64,000 nucleotides of DNA from JBCCQL01 sp039414355. GTDB taxonomy: Bacteria; Planctomycetota; Planctomycetia; Pirellulales; Lacipirellulaceae. The notes under the pieces were generated by a model. It saw only the letters and a list, made by a program, of their open reading frames with translations, was not told the origin of the DNA and made no database searches. Below are positions 18,760 to 27,348 of this stretch, in pieces. A program made the position numbers and the translations under genes. The stretch covers positions 1 to 64,000 of the forward strand of contig JBCDJN010000014.1 of assembly GCA_039414355.1 (NCBI GenBank), given 5' to 3'. Positions within the stretch are counted from its first letter, which is position 1. Each line of letters opens with the position of its first letter.

Positions 18760-19677
18760 ATGAACCTGCGATCCCTCACTCCAGTGGCGCTGGCCGGGGC
18801 GTTGGTCCTGGGTGGCGCGCCGTCCGACAGCGAACCTGTCGGCGCGGTCTGTCACGCCGAGATTATTTGGTGGTTCGACTTCAACGGCTCGGACGACGTG
18901 GTCCCGGACAACATCCTCAACCGCATCACCGAGGCGATGGACAGCGCGGTGTCGCTGTACAACGCCTACGCCGACTACAGCTGGTCAGAGTACTCGAACG
19001 ACCCGCGCGGGCTGCGGGTGATCTATCAATCGAGCATCGCCACGGCCAACGCCGGATACCGCGGGCGGGTGGCGTTTGGCGGGAAGATCAACGACTGGAC
19101 CGCAATGCACGAGATGGCCCACGTCTTCGGCGTCGGCACGCGGAATCCCCAGTGGAACAACAACCGAGACGGCAACGTCTGGACCGGTCAGGCGGCCATC
19201 GCGGAGCTGGCGCTGATCGACGGGCCTGGCTCGCGGGTCAACGCGGACAGGATCCACTTCTGGCCCTACGGCCTGAACACCTCCGACGGCGACCGCCACG
19301 CCCACGTCCGCATGGTGGGCGCCTTGCGTGAAGACATGGGGCTGTCGAATCGCACCTACCGATTCGACACCTCCGACTTCAACCGCAACGGCAGGCTCGA
19401 CGAGGGCGACCTGGACGTCTTCATCAGCAACTGGCTCACGACCGGCAACGGGGTAGGCAACGACACTTTCTCCCGTGGCGACCGCAACCTTGACGGCAGC
19501 GTCGACCTGGACGATTGGCCGATGATACGCATGGATTTTTTGGCGGCAAACCAGGGCGCGCTCCTGAAGGGTCTCGTCACCGACGCATCGGTTCCCGAGC
19601 CCTCGGCGACGGCCGCGTGCTGCGTCACGCTGCTGGCCTGCGCGTCGCGTCGCAGGCGAAACCCGGCGTTTTCGTAA
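18760..19677 (+). CDS. Secreted HExxH metallopeptidase-like protein with dockerin and PEP-CTERM tail
   Basis: A 305-residue protein. The ATG at 18760 opens a signal-like segment (MNLRSLTPVALAGALVLGG); a start at 18691 would put 23 polar residues before it. Residues 117-121 (HEMAH) give an HExxH zinc motif. The downstream spacing is HExxHxxGxxT, so the third metzincin ligand (His or Asp) is replaced by Thr127. After about residue 200 come two EF-hand dockerin-type repeats (FNRNGRLDEGDLDVF and RNLDGSVDLDDW), then VPEPSATAACCVTLLA and a basic end: a PEP-CTERM sorting tail. It may be a surface-anchored peptidase or an inactive zinc-binding domain. It sits just downstream of the GH2 gene. Confidence 0.78.
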   Translation: MNLRSLTPVALAGALVLGGAPSDSEPVGAVCHAEIIWWFDFNGSDDVVPDNILNRITEAMDSAVSLYNAYADYSWSEYSNDPRGLRVIYQSSIATANAGYRGRVAFGGKINDWTAMHEMAHVFGVGTRNPQWNNNRDGNVWTGQAAIAELALIDGPGSRVNADRIHFWPYGLNTSDGDRHAHVRMVGALREDMGLSNRTYRFDTSDFNRNGRLDEGDLDVFISNWLTTGNGVGNDTFSRGDRNLDGSVDLDDWPMIRMDFLAANQGALLKGLVTDASVPEPSATAACCVTLLACASRRRRNPAFS

Positions 19678-19923
19678 CCCGGATCTTTACATTGGCTACG
19701 ATGCGCACCTGCGTCGCGGGCCACCGATCGCCTCGGCCTAAGCTCATTGGTCGAGCGACTAACTAGTCTTGGGTTGACGCAAACCAAGTGCTGACGCACT
19801 TTATCACTCAAGCGCGACCGGCCGCTTGTTGGCCGATGGCGCTTGCGGTGGGCGTTGGCCCGGGTGTAACGCCCGCGTCCTGCGGCTTGTGTCTTGTGTC
19901 TTGTAGGCTGTTCTGGCGATGGG

Positions 19924-20811
19924 ATGAAAGTATCAGACTACATCACGGAAGACCTCCGTGGCTTGGTTGAGACGGGGCAGCCATTGCCTTACTCGCTCAC
20001 GCTGACGGCCATCGCGGAGCACTACAACGTAAGCCTCACCCCCGTGCGCCACGCCACGGCGCGGCTCATCGACTGCGGCGTCCTTCGCAAGACCGACCGC
20101 GGACGGCTGGAAGTGGCGATCGAGCCGCTCAAGAACGGCGCCAAGCCGCCCGAAGGCCGGCCGCTGCAGCTTGTTGATATCGAAGACCGCGTCCGCACCG
20201 ACCTGATCGCGATGAGCCTGCGGGGGCACTCGGGCTTTGTCCGCGAAGAATGGTCGGCGGAGAAGTACGGCATCGGCCGCACCGCGTTGCGACCCATCCT
20301 CAGCAGGCTCGCCGGCGCCGGGCTCATTGAGAAAGCGCCGCGCCGCGGCTGGCGGATCCACCCCTTCAACGCCGCCGACCTAGCCGACTTCATCGAGGTG
20401 CGTGAGCTGCTCGAGCTCCGCGCCCTGCGGCTCGCCCGCCGTCGCCTGGACCCCGCCATCCTCACCGGCTACCTCGAGCGCAACCAGCAGGCCGCGCGCG
20501 ACGGAACTCTGTCGCTAGACAACGACCTCCACCGCTACTGGGTTGACCTGTCCGGCAACCGCTACATCCGCGAGTTCTTCCTGCGTGACGCGGTTTACTA
20601 CCGCACCGTCTTCGACTTCGCCACGCCCGAAGCCCGACTAGTCTCGGAGATGGCCGAGCAGCATTGCGCCGTGCTCAAGGCGTTGCTCGCGAAGGACTGG
20701 ACCGGGGCAGCCAAGCAGCTCGGCATCCACATCCGCGCCCAGCAGTCGATCGTCGAAACGCTCGTCTCGAAGCTGCAAGCGAGCGACGATCCGGTCTCCG
20801 AGTCGGCTTGA
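19924..20811 (+). CDS. GntR/FCD-family transcriptional regulator with two winged-helix domains
   Basis: A 295-residue protein. The ATG at 19924 gives MKVSDYITEDLRGLVETGQP; an upstream ATG at 19894 adds only ten unrelated residues. Residues 5-70 form one winged helix (LTAIAEHYNVSLTPVRHAT). Residues 85-150 form a second GntR-type one (EEWSAEKYGIGRTALRPILS, then AGLIEKAPRRGWRI). The C-terminal 150-280 region is an all-helical FCD ligand domain with ADLADFIEVRELLELRALRL, the usual start of FCD, and a metal-binding-type H near RYWVDLSGN. FCD regulators sense small organic acids. The hydroxyproline operon nearby, whose intermediates are such acids, is a plausible but unproven target. Two DNA-binding wings in one chain are uncommon. 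Confidence 0.85.
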   Translation: MKVSDYITEDLRGLVETGQPLPYSLTLTAIAEHYNVSLTPVRHATARLIDCGVLRKTDRGRLEVAIEPLKNGAKPPEGRPLQLVDIEDRVRTDLIAMSLRGHSGFVREEWSAEKYGIGRTALRPILSRLAGAGLIEKAPRRGWRIHPFNAADLADFIEVRELLELRALRLARRRLDPAILTGYLERNQQAARDGTLSLDNDLHRYWVDLSGNRYIREFFLRDAVYYRTVFDFATPEARLVSEMAEQHCAVLKALLAKDWTGAAKQLGIHIRAQQSIVETLVSKLQASDDPVSESA

Positions 20812-20824
20812 GCCCGCTAGCGGC

Positions 20825-21421
20825 TCACGCCTCGACGCGCCCGTTGTAGATTGGTCCGCCGCCCGAGGCGTAATCCTGCAGCACGCGCACCGCTTGCGGC
20901 CGGAGCGGGCTGGCGACCACCTCGATGCCGCGTGACTCCAGCTCGGCGATCCAGTTCTTGGGTTTCGGCCCTTCGTCGAAGCCGATGGCGCGGGCGTCCT
21001 CTTCGCACGCGGCGTAGACCAGCCGCTTGACGCCCGACCACGGCGTGGCGCCGAAGCACATGGAGCAGGGCTCGCAGCTAGTGACCAGCTCGTGGCGGGG
21101 CTGGCCGCCGGCGCCCAGGTCGTGGGTGCCGGCCGCCTGCTGGGCGACGGCGATCGCCACCATCTCGGCGTGGGCGCCCGACCAGCCGGCGGGCACCACC
21201 AGGTTGACGCCCGGCGCCACGAGGCGGCCCGTATCCAGGTTGAACACCGCCGCGCCAAACGGCCCGCCGCCCACGCTGACGTTGAAACGCGAGAGCGCGA
21301 TCGCCAGCTCCATCCGCTCATCAACCGTCTCAAAACGGTGATCGGCGGCGGGCAGCTGCCCCTCGACCCAATCCGGCAGGCCGATCTGGAGCTTGGGGAA
21401 TCGCGGCGTCGTTCGCGGCAT
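20825..21421 (-). CDS. Cytidine/guanine deaminase-family nucleoside deaminase
   Basis: A 198-residue protein of the zinc-dependent CDA fold. The catalytic HAE motif is in SGAHAEMVAIAVAQQ and the second zinc motif PCxxC in TSCEPCSMCFGATPWSG, with GGGPFGAAVF upstream. These are the guanine deaminase / tRNA-adenosine-deaminase-like signatures. It would hydrolyse the amino group of a purine or a related base. The ATG at 21421 (MPRTTPRFPKLQ) is preferred over a GTG at 21496, which abuts the GH44 stop. It lies 75 bp downstream of that stop and converges with the GntR gene, 13 bp apart. No purine genes are nearby, so its pathway role is unclear. Confidence 0.87.
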   Translation of the reverse strand: MPRTTPRFPKLQIGLPDWVEGQLPAADHRFETVDERMELAIALSRFNVSVGGGPFGAAVFNLDTGRLVAPGVNLVVPAGWSGAHAEMVAIAVAQQAAGTHDLGAGGQPRHELVTSCEPCSMCFGATPWSGVKRLVYAACEEDARAIGFDEGPKPKNWIAELESRGIEVVASPLRPQAVRVLQDYASGGGPIYNGRVEA

Positions 21422-21496
21422 GCCGGCGGGCTTGCTTGGGGGTGTTGTTCCGCGGCGTGCAGCGACCGCGATTGGCAGGAGCTGCAGGATATCCAC

Positions 21497-23404
21497 TCAA
21501 ACCCGCCGCAGCCACCGACGGCCGCGGCAAAGCGGCGCCGCGGCGATCGCGAATAACAACGCGGCCGACGGCTCGGGCGCCGCGGCTGCCGAGCCAACGC
21601 CGGCGCCGAAGTTCTCCCGCCACAGGAGGAACTGCTCGATCGGCCCGTCCGCGTCACGCCACACGGTGAAGTCCGCCGCGTCCACGGCGCCGTCGCCGTT
21701 GAAGTCGCCAGCCAGGCCGTCGGCCACCAGGCGGATGGTGCTGACGCTGAAGGCCGGCATCTCGTAGACAAACGCATTGACCGCGCTCAGCGGCGCGTCG
21801 CCCGCGTCGACGAGGGCGGGCCCCGCGTCGGTGAGCTGGTAGATCTCGGCGGTCGTGTAGATCCGCTCGTCGGTGATCTCGAGCGCCGCATCGAGCGGGG
21901 CGCCGGTGCGGTTGATGGCGACGATGACCAGCTCGTTCGGGTTGGTGGTCGATCGGCTCGCGTAGACGGACGACTGGGCGATGTCGTCCGTCTCGGCCGG
22001 CAGCGAGAGGTCGCCGAAGCGGCCGCCGGCGCCGTCGAAGTCGGTGAACGCCTCGAAGCCCGCCTCCACGTAGAACGCGCTTGTCTCGTTCTCGATCGGC
22101 CACCAGCTCGCGTTCCAAACGCCTTCGCGCCCGAAGATGCCGAGCACGTCCGCCTGCGCGATCGCGCCCGAGATGTGCGAGCCGCCGCCGTAGTTGTATT
22201 CGGAGACGCTGATGAGCGTGCCCGGCTTCAGCTCGGCGATGTCGTCCCTCACGCGATTAAGCAGCTCCACGCCCTGATCGTTCCCCTGGCCGCTGTAGTC
22301 GCGGAGGATGTCTCGCGTTATGTAGCTGTCTTCGAAGTAGGTAGGGTCCCACAAAGAACGCGGCGCCTGCACGCGGGCTTCGACCACGGCGGGCGATGTA
22401 TTGAACTCCCCGCCGGCCGTGATCCGCACGCCATCGCCCTGGGCCTCGGGGTACCAGTGCACATCGAGGGCGTCCATCAGCACGCGGCCCTGCTGCTGCT
22501 CCTCGGCGGCCATGGTCTTTAGCAGCCAACGGTTGAACTGCAGCTTGTCGAGCTGCCGGCCGCCGTCGTCCGCGACCTGCGCCAGGAAGTCCGGCGCGTC
22601 CTGCAAAGTCTGCATGCCGCTCCAGCCGAACGTGACGCCGCCCAGCACCTTCGCGTCCGGCGCCACGTCCTTGATGACCGACGCGGTCTCGATGGAGCGC
22701 TGCCCGATGTCGGCGAAGGTCGGGGCGGTCGAGCCGTAGAGGTAGGGGTGCGTGTTGTCCCAGAGGCTCGGCTCGTTGTCGAGGAAGTAGTTCACCTGCT
22801 GGCCGCCCTGCCGGTTCGACTCGACCCAGTTGACGAACTCGTCGGTGAAGACGTAGCTGTCGTTGCGGTCGGGAGTCAGGCTGAGCGACTGGCCGGGGTA
22901 GATGGCTTGCTTACGCGGGACGAGTTCATGCCACCGCGACGAGGGCGCCGTTTGCGATGGGAAGACCTCTTGATCGTCGTCGGCCGAGACGTAGCCCGCC
23001 ATCGGCACGGTGACGCCCGTCGCTCCACCGAGCGACGCCATCTCCTGCAGGGCCGGCCGCACCGCTTCGCCGGGGGGCGAATCGGGGTTCGGGAATCGAT
23101 TGACGAGGAAGCCGTCGTTGTAGTGGAAGAAGTCGGCGCCGGCGTTGGAGTTGTTGGTCTCCCAGTTGTAGCCGGTCCAGCGGTTGCCACCGAGCCGGAC
23201 CGCCTGAACACCCGAAGGCCGCAGGCTGCCGTTCACGCCGTAGATGAGCGGCGAAATCGGCGTTCCCGCCGCGGCGGCGTTGATTGTGAACGTGACGTCG
23301 GCCGGGCCGGGGTCGCCCGGCTGCACGGCGTGAGCGTTTGCCGGAAGGTACACGACTGCCGCCGAGAGAGCGGCCAGAACCATGGCACAACATCGCGTAA
23401 GCAT
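21497..23404 (-). CDS. Secreted GH44 endoglucanase/xyloglucanase with dockerin and PEP-CTERM
   Basis: A 635-residue protein. A perfect AGGAGG lies 7 nt before the ATG at 23404, which opens a signal peptide (MLTRCCAMVLAALSAAVVYL). The catalytic domain begins ISPLIYGVNG and contains RLGGNRWTGYNWETNN, a GH44 hallmark. The acid/base is Glu211 in FLDNEPSLWDNTH and the nucleophile Glu402 in SVSEYNYGGG, as in clostridial GH44 enzymes. A beta-sandwich follows, then a dockerin-like EF-hand segment (GDFNGDGAVDAADFTVWRD) and a PEP-CTERM tail (AAPEPSAALLFAIA, basic end). GH44 members hydrolyse beta-1,4-glucans, including xyloglucan. The tail predicts surface anchoring. It follows the hydroxyproline operon on the same strand after a 123-bp gap with its own strong ribosome-binding site. 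Confidence 0.9.
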   Translation of the reverse strand: MLTRCCAMVLAALSAAVVYLPANAHAVQPGDPGPADVTFTINAAAAGTPISPLIYGVNGSLRPSGVQAVRLGGNRWTGYNWETNNSNAGADFFHYNDGFLVNRFPNPDSPPGEAVRPALQEMASLGGATGVTVPMAGYVSADDDQEVFPSQTAPSSRWHELVPRKQAIYPGQSLSLTPDRNDSYVFTDEFVNWVESNRQGGQQVNYFLDNEPSLWDNTHPYLYGSTAPTFADIGQRSIETASVIKDVAPDAKVLGGVTFGWSGMQTLQDAPDFLAQVADDGGRQLDKLQFNRWLLKTMAAEEQQQGRVLMDALDVHWYPEAQGDGVRITAGGEFNTSPAVVEARVQAPRSLWDPTYFEDSYITRDILRDYSGQGNDQGVELLNRVRDDIAELKPGTLISVSEYNYGGGSHISGAIAQADVLGIFGREGVWNASWWPIENETSAFYVEAGFEAFTDFDGAGGRFGDLSLPAETDDIAQSSVYASRSTTNPNELVIVAINRTGAPLDAALEITDERIYTTAEIYQLTDAGPALVDAGDAPLSAVNAFVYEMPAFSVSTIRLVADGLAGDFNGDGAVDAADFTVWRDADGPIEQFLLWRENFGAGVGSAAAAPEPSAALLFAIAAAPLCRGRRWLRRV

Positions 23405-23411
23405 GCGATCG

Positions 23412-23417
23412 CCTCCT
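23412..23417 (-). promoter_or_regulatory. Strong Shine-Dalgarno AGGAGG for the GH44 gene
   Basis: A perfect anti-16S complement sits 7 nt from the ATG at 23404. It rules out the longer frame from 23488, whose extra 28 residues are polar and would bury the signal peptide. Confidence 0.85.
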
Positions 23418-23527
23418 GGTTTGGGCCCCGGAGTCGGAGCCGCGACGGGTCTCTGTCCGCGAAGAGGCGAACAGATCACGGCGTGCAAGTCAAAGAAATG
23501 GCGGCAAGTGGCAGGCGGGCGCCAGCT

Positions 23528-24778
23528 CTAGAAGCGTCGCAGCGAATACGGCGCCGGGTCGATGTGCGGCTCGGCGCCCGAGGCCAACTCGGCGACAAGC
23601 CGCCCCGTAGCCGGCGCGGTGGCCAGGCCGATCATGCCGTTGCCGGCGGCGACAATCACGTTGCTGGCGCCCGGGGCGAAGTCGATGCACGGCACGCCGT
23701 CGTAGACCATCGGCCGCCAGCCAACCCAGACCGGGTCGCGCGGCTCGCCGATCTCGCCCCGCAGGTGCTGTCGCGTCGACTCTCGGAGCAACGCGACACG
23801 GGCGGGGTTCGGCTTGCGGTTGTAGCCGGCGAACTCCATCGTCGAGCCGATCTTCATGCCGCCGGCCATCGGCGTCACCGCCACGTGCGACTCTTCGAAG
23901 ATGATCGGCCGAGCGGGCGCCGGCACCGGGTTGTCGACGACGAGCGAGTAGCCCCGCCCCGGCTGGATGGGGATCCGGCAACGCAGCGGCCCCGCGAACC
24001 GCGGCGTCTCGGCGCCGGCGGCGACCACCACGGTCTCGGCCGTGAAGTCGCCTCGGTTGGTGACCAGGCGGCGGAGCTTGCCGCCGGTCACCTCCAGGCT
24101 CTCCACCGACACACCCTCTTCAATCGCAACACCCAGCTCACTCAGGCGATCGACCAACGCGTGCAGAAGCTCATAGGGCTCAACATCGGCGTCACCGGGG
24201 AAGAACCAGGCGCCGGCTAAGTCGTCTCGCAGCGCCGGCTCAAAGTCCTGCAGCTCGGCGCCGGCGAGCTTGTTGACCTCCACGCCGAACTCGCCGCGAA
24301 GCATCTCGGCCGTCGACGCGAAGCGGTCGAGCGGGCCTTCGTGCCGGTAGGCAACCAGCAGCCCGCGGTCCTGTAACTGAGCGTTCAGCCCGCCGCCGGT
24401 GAGCAGTTCCCGATACAGCCGATTCGACGACGCCAACAGCGCGTGGCGGCCGCGGGCGGCGCGTTGCGCCTTGCCCGCGCGGCAGGCGAGCGCGAAGCGC
24501 ATCAGCCACGCGATCAGCGACGGTCGCCATGGCGCCGTTACCGCCACCGGCGAGTCTCGGCGGGCCATCGTCTTGAGCGTCTGCGAGATGGCGCCCGGCA
24601 CGGCGAGCGGCTGCACGTGGCTGGGGCAGATGTAGCCGCAGTTGCCGGACGAGGCGCCGGCGCCGATGGTGTCACGCTCCAGCAGCCGCACCCGCCAGCC
24701 GTGCTGGGCGAGGTAGAACGCGGACGAGCAGCCGATGAGACCGCCGCCGATCACAATCGCTTCGCGCTCAGCCGGCAT
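23528..24778 (-). CDS. FAD-dependent D-amino-acid (D-hydroxyproline) oxidase/dehydrogenase
   Basis: A 416-residue DAO-family flavoprotein. The dinucleotide-binding motif GGGLIGCSSAFYLAQHG is at residues 9-25, followed by LLERDTIGAGASSGNCGYI, typical of DadA and hydroxyproline oxidases. The C-terminal FAD block is NVIVAAGNGMIGLATAPATG. In this operon its likely job is to oxidise cis-4-hydroxy-D-proline to 1-pyrroline-4-hydroxy-2-carboxylate, the step after epimerisation. The ATG at 24778 (MPAEREAIVIGGG) overlaps the epimerase stop by 11 nt, implying translational coupling. A longer frame upstream only adds Arg/Pro-rich residues. Other D-amino acids are possible substrates, but the neighbours make hydroxyproline the best guess. 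The electron acceptor (oxygen or quinone) is not evident. Confidence 0.88.
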   Translation of the reverse strand: MPAEREAIVIGGGLIGCSSAFYLAQHGWRVRLLERDTIGAGASSGNCGYICPSHVQPLAVPGAISQTLKTMARRDSPVAVTAPWRPSLIAWLMRFALACRAGKAQRAARGRHALLASSNRLYRELLTGGGLNAQLQDRGLLVAYRHEGPLDRFASTAEMLRGEFGVEVNKLAGAELQDFEPALRDDLAGAWFFPGDADVEPYELLHALVDRLSELGVAIEEGVSVESLEVTGGKLRRLVTNRGDFTAETVVVAAGAETPRFAGPLRCRIPIQPGRGYSLVVDNPVPAPARPIIFEESHVAVTPMAGGMKIGSTMEFAGYNRKPNPARVALLRESTRQHLRGEIGEPRDPVWVGWRPMVYDGVPCIDFAPGASNVIVAAGNGMIGLATAPATGRLVAELASGAEPHIDPAPYSLRRF

Positions 24779-25709
24779 CGATCGCCCCCGCCGCCACGCC
24801 GGTCTCGACAAACACCCGGCACTCGGCAACCACGTCGGCTGAGCCGCGGATGGTTGGCAGCACGCCCTCTTTGGTCGGTTCGTAGCTTCCACGGAACCGG
24901 CTGCCGGTGATCGACTCCTGCACCCACTCTTCGCCCGGCGGCAACGCGTCGTCGGCTGCCTGGCAGGCGAGCTTGGCGCTCAGGCCGGTGCCGCACGGCG
25001 AGCGGTCGTACTCGTCGCCGGGGCAGAGGACGAAGTTTCGGCTGTTGCACTCCGGGCCCGAGGGCGGGGCGAACAGCTCGATGTGATCGACCTCCTCACC
25101 GTCGGGGCCGGTCACTCCTTGAGCGGACAGCGCGAGCTTGATCTGCCGCGTCGCCCGCGTGTAGCGGTCGAGCTCGGCCGGGTCGAGCGCCGGCACACTC
25201 GCCAGGTAAAACCAGTTGCCGCCGTAGGCGATGTCGCCTTCGAGCCGGCCGAACTCGGTTGACTCCACAACGACGCCGGTCTTCAGCCGGAAGCTTGGCA
25301 CGTTGCGGAACGAGACGGACTCGTCCTCGTGCAGCCGAGCCGTGACCAAGCCGGCGGGCGTGTCGAAGCGGTGCGTACCGGGTTCGATGCGTCGCATGTG
25401 CCGCAGCGTCGCAACGAGCCCGATCAGCCCGTGCCCGCACATGCCCAGGTAACCGGTGTTGTTGAAGAACACCACGCCGGCGGCGGCGCCATCGGAGACC
25501 GGCGGCAGCATCGCGGCCCCCACCATCCACGGGGCGCCGAACGGCTCGTGCGTGAGCGAGGTGCGAACCCAGTCGTGCTGAGACCGCAGCTGGTCGCGCA
25601 CGGCCGCGGGATCGTTGGTCTCCAGCGGCGGCAAGCCGTCCACAACAACGCGTGTCGGCTCGCCACCCGTGTGCGAATCGATAACCGTGAGCGTGCGGGC
25701 GTTGGGCAT
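24768..25709 (-). CDS. 4-hydroxyproline 2-epimerase (proline racemase family)
   Basis: A 313-residue proline-racemase-fold enzyme. Both catalytic cysteines are present, Cys91 in MCGHG and Cys239 in DRSPCGTG. This fits a two-base racemase or epimerase and argues against the trans-3-hydroxyproline dehydratases, which carry Thr at the second site. N-terminal VIDSHTGGEPTRVV is a family hallmark. It would interconvert trans-4-hydroxy-L-proline and cis-4-hydroxy-D-proline in the cytoplasm. It is third in a four-gene minus-strand operon, 26 bp after the dehydrogenase and overlapping the oxidase start. Proline racemase activity itself is the main alternative; the neighbours strongly favour hydroxyproline. 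Confidence 0.92.
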   Translation of the reverse strand: MPNARTLTVIDSHTGGEPTRVVVDGLPPLETNDPAAVRDQLRSQHDWVRTSLTHEPFGAPWMVGAAMLPPVSDGAAAGVVFFNNTGYLGMCGHGLIGLVATLRHMRRIEPGTHRFDTPAGLVTARLHEDESVSFRNVPSFRLKTGVVVESTEFGRLEGDIAYGGNWFYLASVPALDPAELDRYTRATRQIKLALSAQGVTGPDGEEVDHIELFAPPSGPECNSRNFVLCPGDEYDRSPCGTGLSAKLACQAADDALPPGEEWVQESITGSRFRGSYEPTKEGVLPTIRGSADVVAECRVFVETGVAAGAIDAG

Positions 25710-25735
25710 CGGCTCAGGCGGGGCGAGCGGTGAAG

Positions 25736-27259
25736 CTAAACGCCGGCGGCGGCGCGGAGGCAGTCGGGCAGGCGATCGGGGCGGACGCGATCATAACAAT
25801 CCAGCTTCGCAAAGCGATGGATTGAAACCGGCATGCCCACCGCCGAGAAGCCCGGGTGGCCCGTCGAAGGATAGGGGCCGCCGTGGTTCATCGCCGGCGA
25901 GACGGCGACGCCGGTCGGCATGCCGTCGTTGATCAGCCGCCCGGCACGCAGCCGGAGCCGCTTCATCAGCTCCAGGGCGAGCGACTCCTCCGACCCATCC
26001 GCCGCGGAGTAGATGCTGGCCGCCAACGAGGCGGGCGCCTTCTCGGCGAGGGCGAGCAACTGCGTCTCGTCGCTCGCCACCACGGTAAGCGTCGCCGGGC
26101 CGAAGAGATCGACGTCGAACGCTTCCGGGTTGGCGAGCACCTGCTCGGCCGAAGCGCTCAGCAGCGTGGGCGGGCAGCGGAAGCCCGGCTCGCTCACCGG
26201 TTGGCCGCCCGCCAGCAGCTCGGCGCCCGCGGCGACGAGCTCACTGACCGCCTGGCCCAGGCCGTGAACAACCGACTCCGCGAGCACCACCGCCGGCGGC
26301 CGGCCGGCGAAGTCGGCCCGCAGGGCGTCGATTAAGTCCGTGGCGCCCTTGCCGGCGAGCAGGCCGAGCAGCTTCGGCCCCGTGCAGAACTGACCGGCGG
26401 CCAACAGGCAACTGCCGGCGACCTCGGCGATGAGCTCCTCGCCACGTTCCGCGAGCGCGTCCGGGAGCAGCATCACGGGGTTCGCGCCCGACATCTCCAG
26501 GTAAGCCGGCTTGCCCGCGGCGTCGGCGGCGGCCTTGAGCGCGAGCCCCCCGCGGCGGCTGCCGGTGAACGCCAGCGCGGCGGTTCGCGGGTCTGCCACC
26601 GTCCGGCAACCGTCCTGTGGCGACACACCGTGCAGCAACTGGACGAACCCCGCAGGCAACGAGGATTCGTCCGCGGCGGCGGCGGCCTGCTCGGCGAGCA
26701 GCCTCGTCGTGCCGGGGTGCGCGGGGTGCGACTTGGCGATGACCGGGTTGCCCGCCGCGATGGCCGAGGCGAAGTCCCCGCCGGAGATTGGGTTGAAGGC
26801 GAGCGGGAAGTTGTTCGGCCCCAGCACGAAGACCGGTCCCAGCGGACCGAAGCAGGAGCCGATGTTCCGCTCCGCGTCCCACTCCGGCCGGCGCCAACTG
26901 CCAGACTTGGCGGCCGCCGCGGCTTGGCGGAGTTGGTCGGTGGTGCGGGGCATCTCCACGTCCGCCAGCCGAGGCGAGACGGGCAGGGCGGTTTCGCGGG
27001 CCGCCATCTGGCAGATCGCCGGCGCGGCGTCCTCCAACCGCTGGGCGTACGCTTCCAAGAAGCCGCCGAAGACCTCGCCCGACATGCCCCGAGTGGCCGC
27101 GGCGGCGGCATCGGCGGCGGCCAGCGCCTGCTCGCAGTCTTCCCAGCCGCTCACGGGATAGGCGTCGCCCAGCGATTCGCCGGTGGTTGGGTCGAACGCC
27201 TCGAAGGAACCCTCGGCCGCGGCGTTACGCCACTGGCCGGCCACGAGAATCGGATGCAT
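25736..27259 (-). CDS. Alpha-ketoglutarate semialdehyde (2,5-dioxovalerate) dehydrogenase
   Basis: A 507-residue aldehyde dehydrogenase. The start is the ATG at 27259 (MHPILVAGQWRNAA), since family similarity begins there. Active-site residues are Glu255 in AYLEMSGANPVML and Cys292 in AGQFCTGPKLL; the NAD(P) region includes FGPLGPVFVLGPNNFPLAFN. The NPVML and GQFCTGPK variants are those of the ketoglutarate semialdehyde dehydrogenases linked to hydroxyproline and pentose pathways. It catalyses the last step, giving 2-oxoglutarate for the TCA cycle. It is second in the operon, 89 bp after the deaminase and 26 bp before the epimerase. No truncation or missing residue was seen. Confidence 0.92.
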   Translation of the reverse strand: MHPILVAGQWRNAAAEGSFEAFDPTTGESLGDAYPVSGWEDCEQALAAADAAAAATRGMSGEVFGGFLEAYAQRLEDAAPAICQMAARETALPVSPRLADVEMPRTTDQLRQAAAAAKSGSWRRPEWDAERNIGSCFGPLGPVFVLGPNNFPLAFNPISGGDFASAIAAGNPVIAKSHPAHPGTTRLLAEQAAAAADESSLPAGFVQLLHGVSPQDGCRTVADPRTAALAFTGSRRGGLALKAAADAAGKPAYLEMSGANPVMLLPDALAERGEELIAEVAGSCLLAAGQFCTGPKLLGLLAGKGATDLIDALRADFAGRPPAVVLAESVVHGLGQAVSELVAAGAELLAGGQPVSEPGFRCPPTLLSASAEQVLANPEAFDVDLFGPATLTVVASDETQLLALAEKAPASLAASIYSAADGSEESLALELMKRLRLRAGRLINDGMPTGVAVSPAMNHGGPYPSTGHPGFSAVGMPVSIHRFAKLDCYDRVRPDRLPDCLRAAAGV

Positions 27260-27348
27260 CGAACGATCGGCCTGCTTTGTGCTAGGTCTTCGCCAGAAGT
27301 CGCGGCACCGGCGATGATTCGCAGATACCACACACCGCTCCCCAGTGG

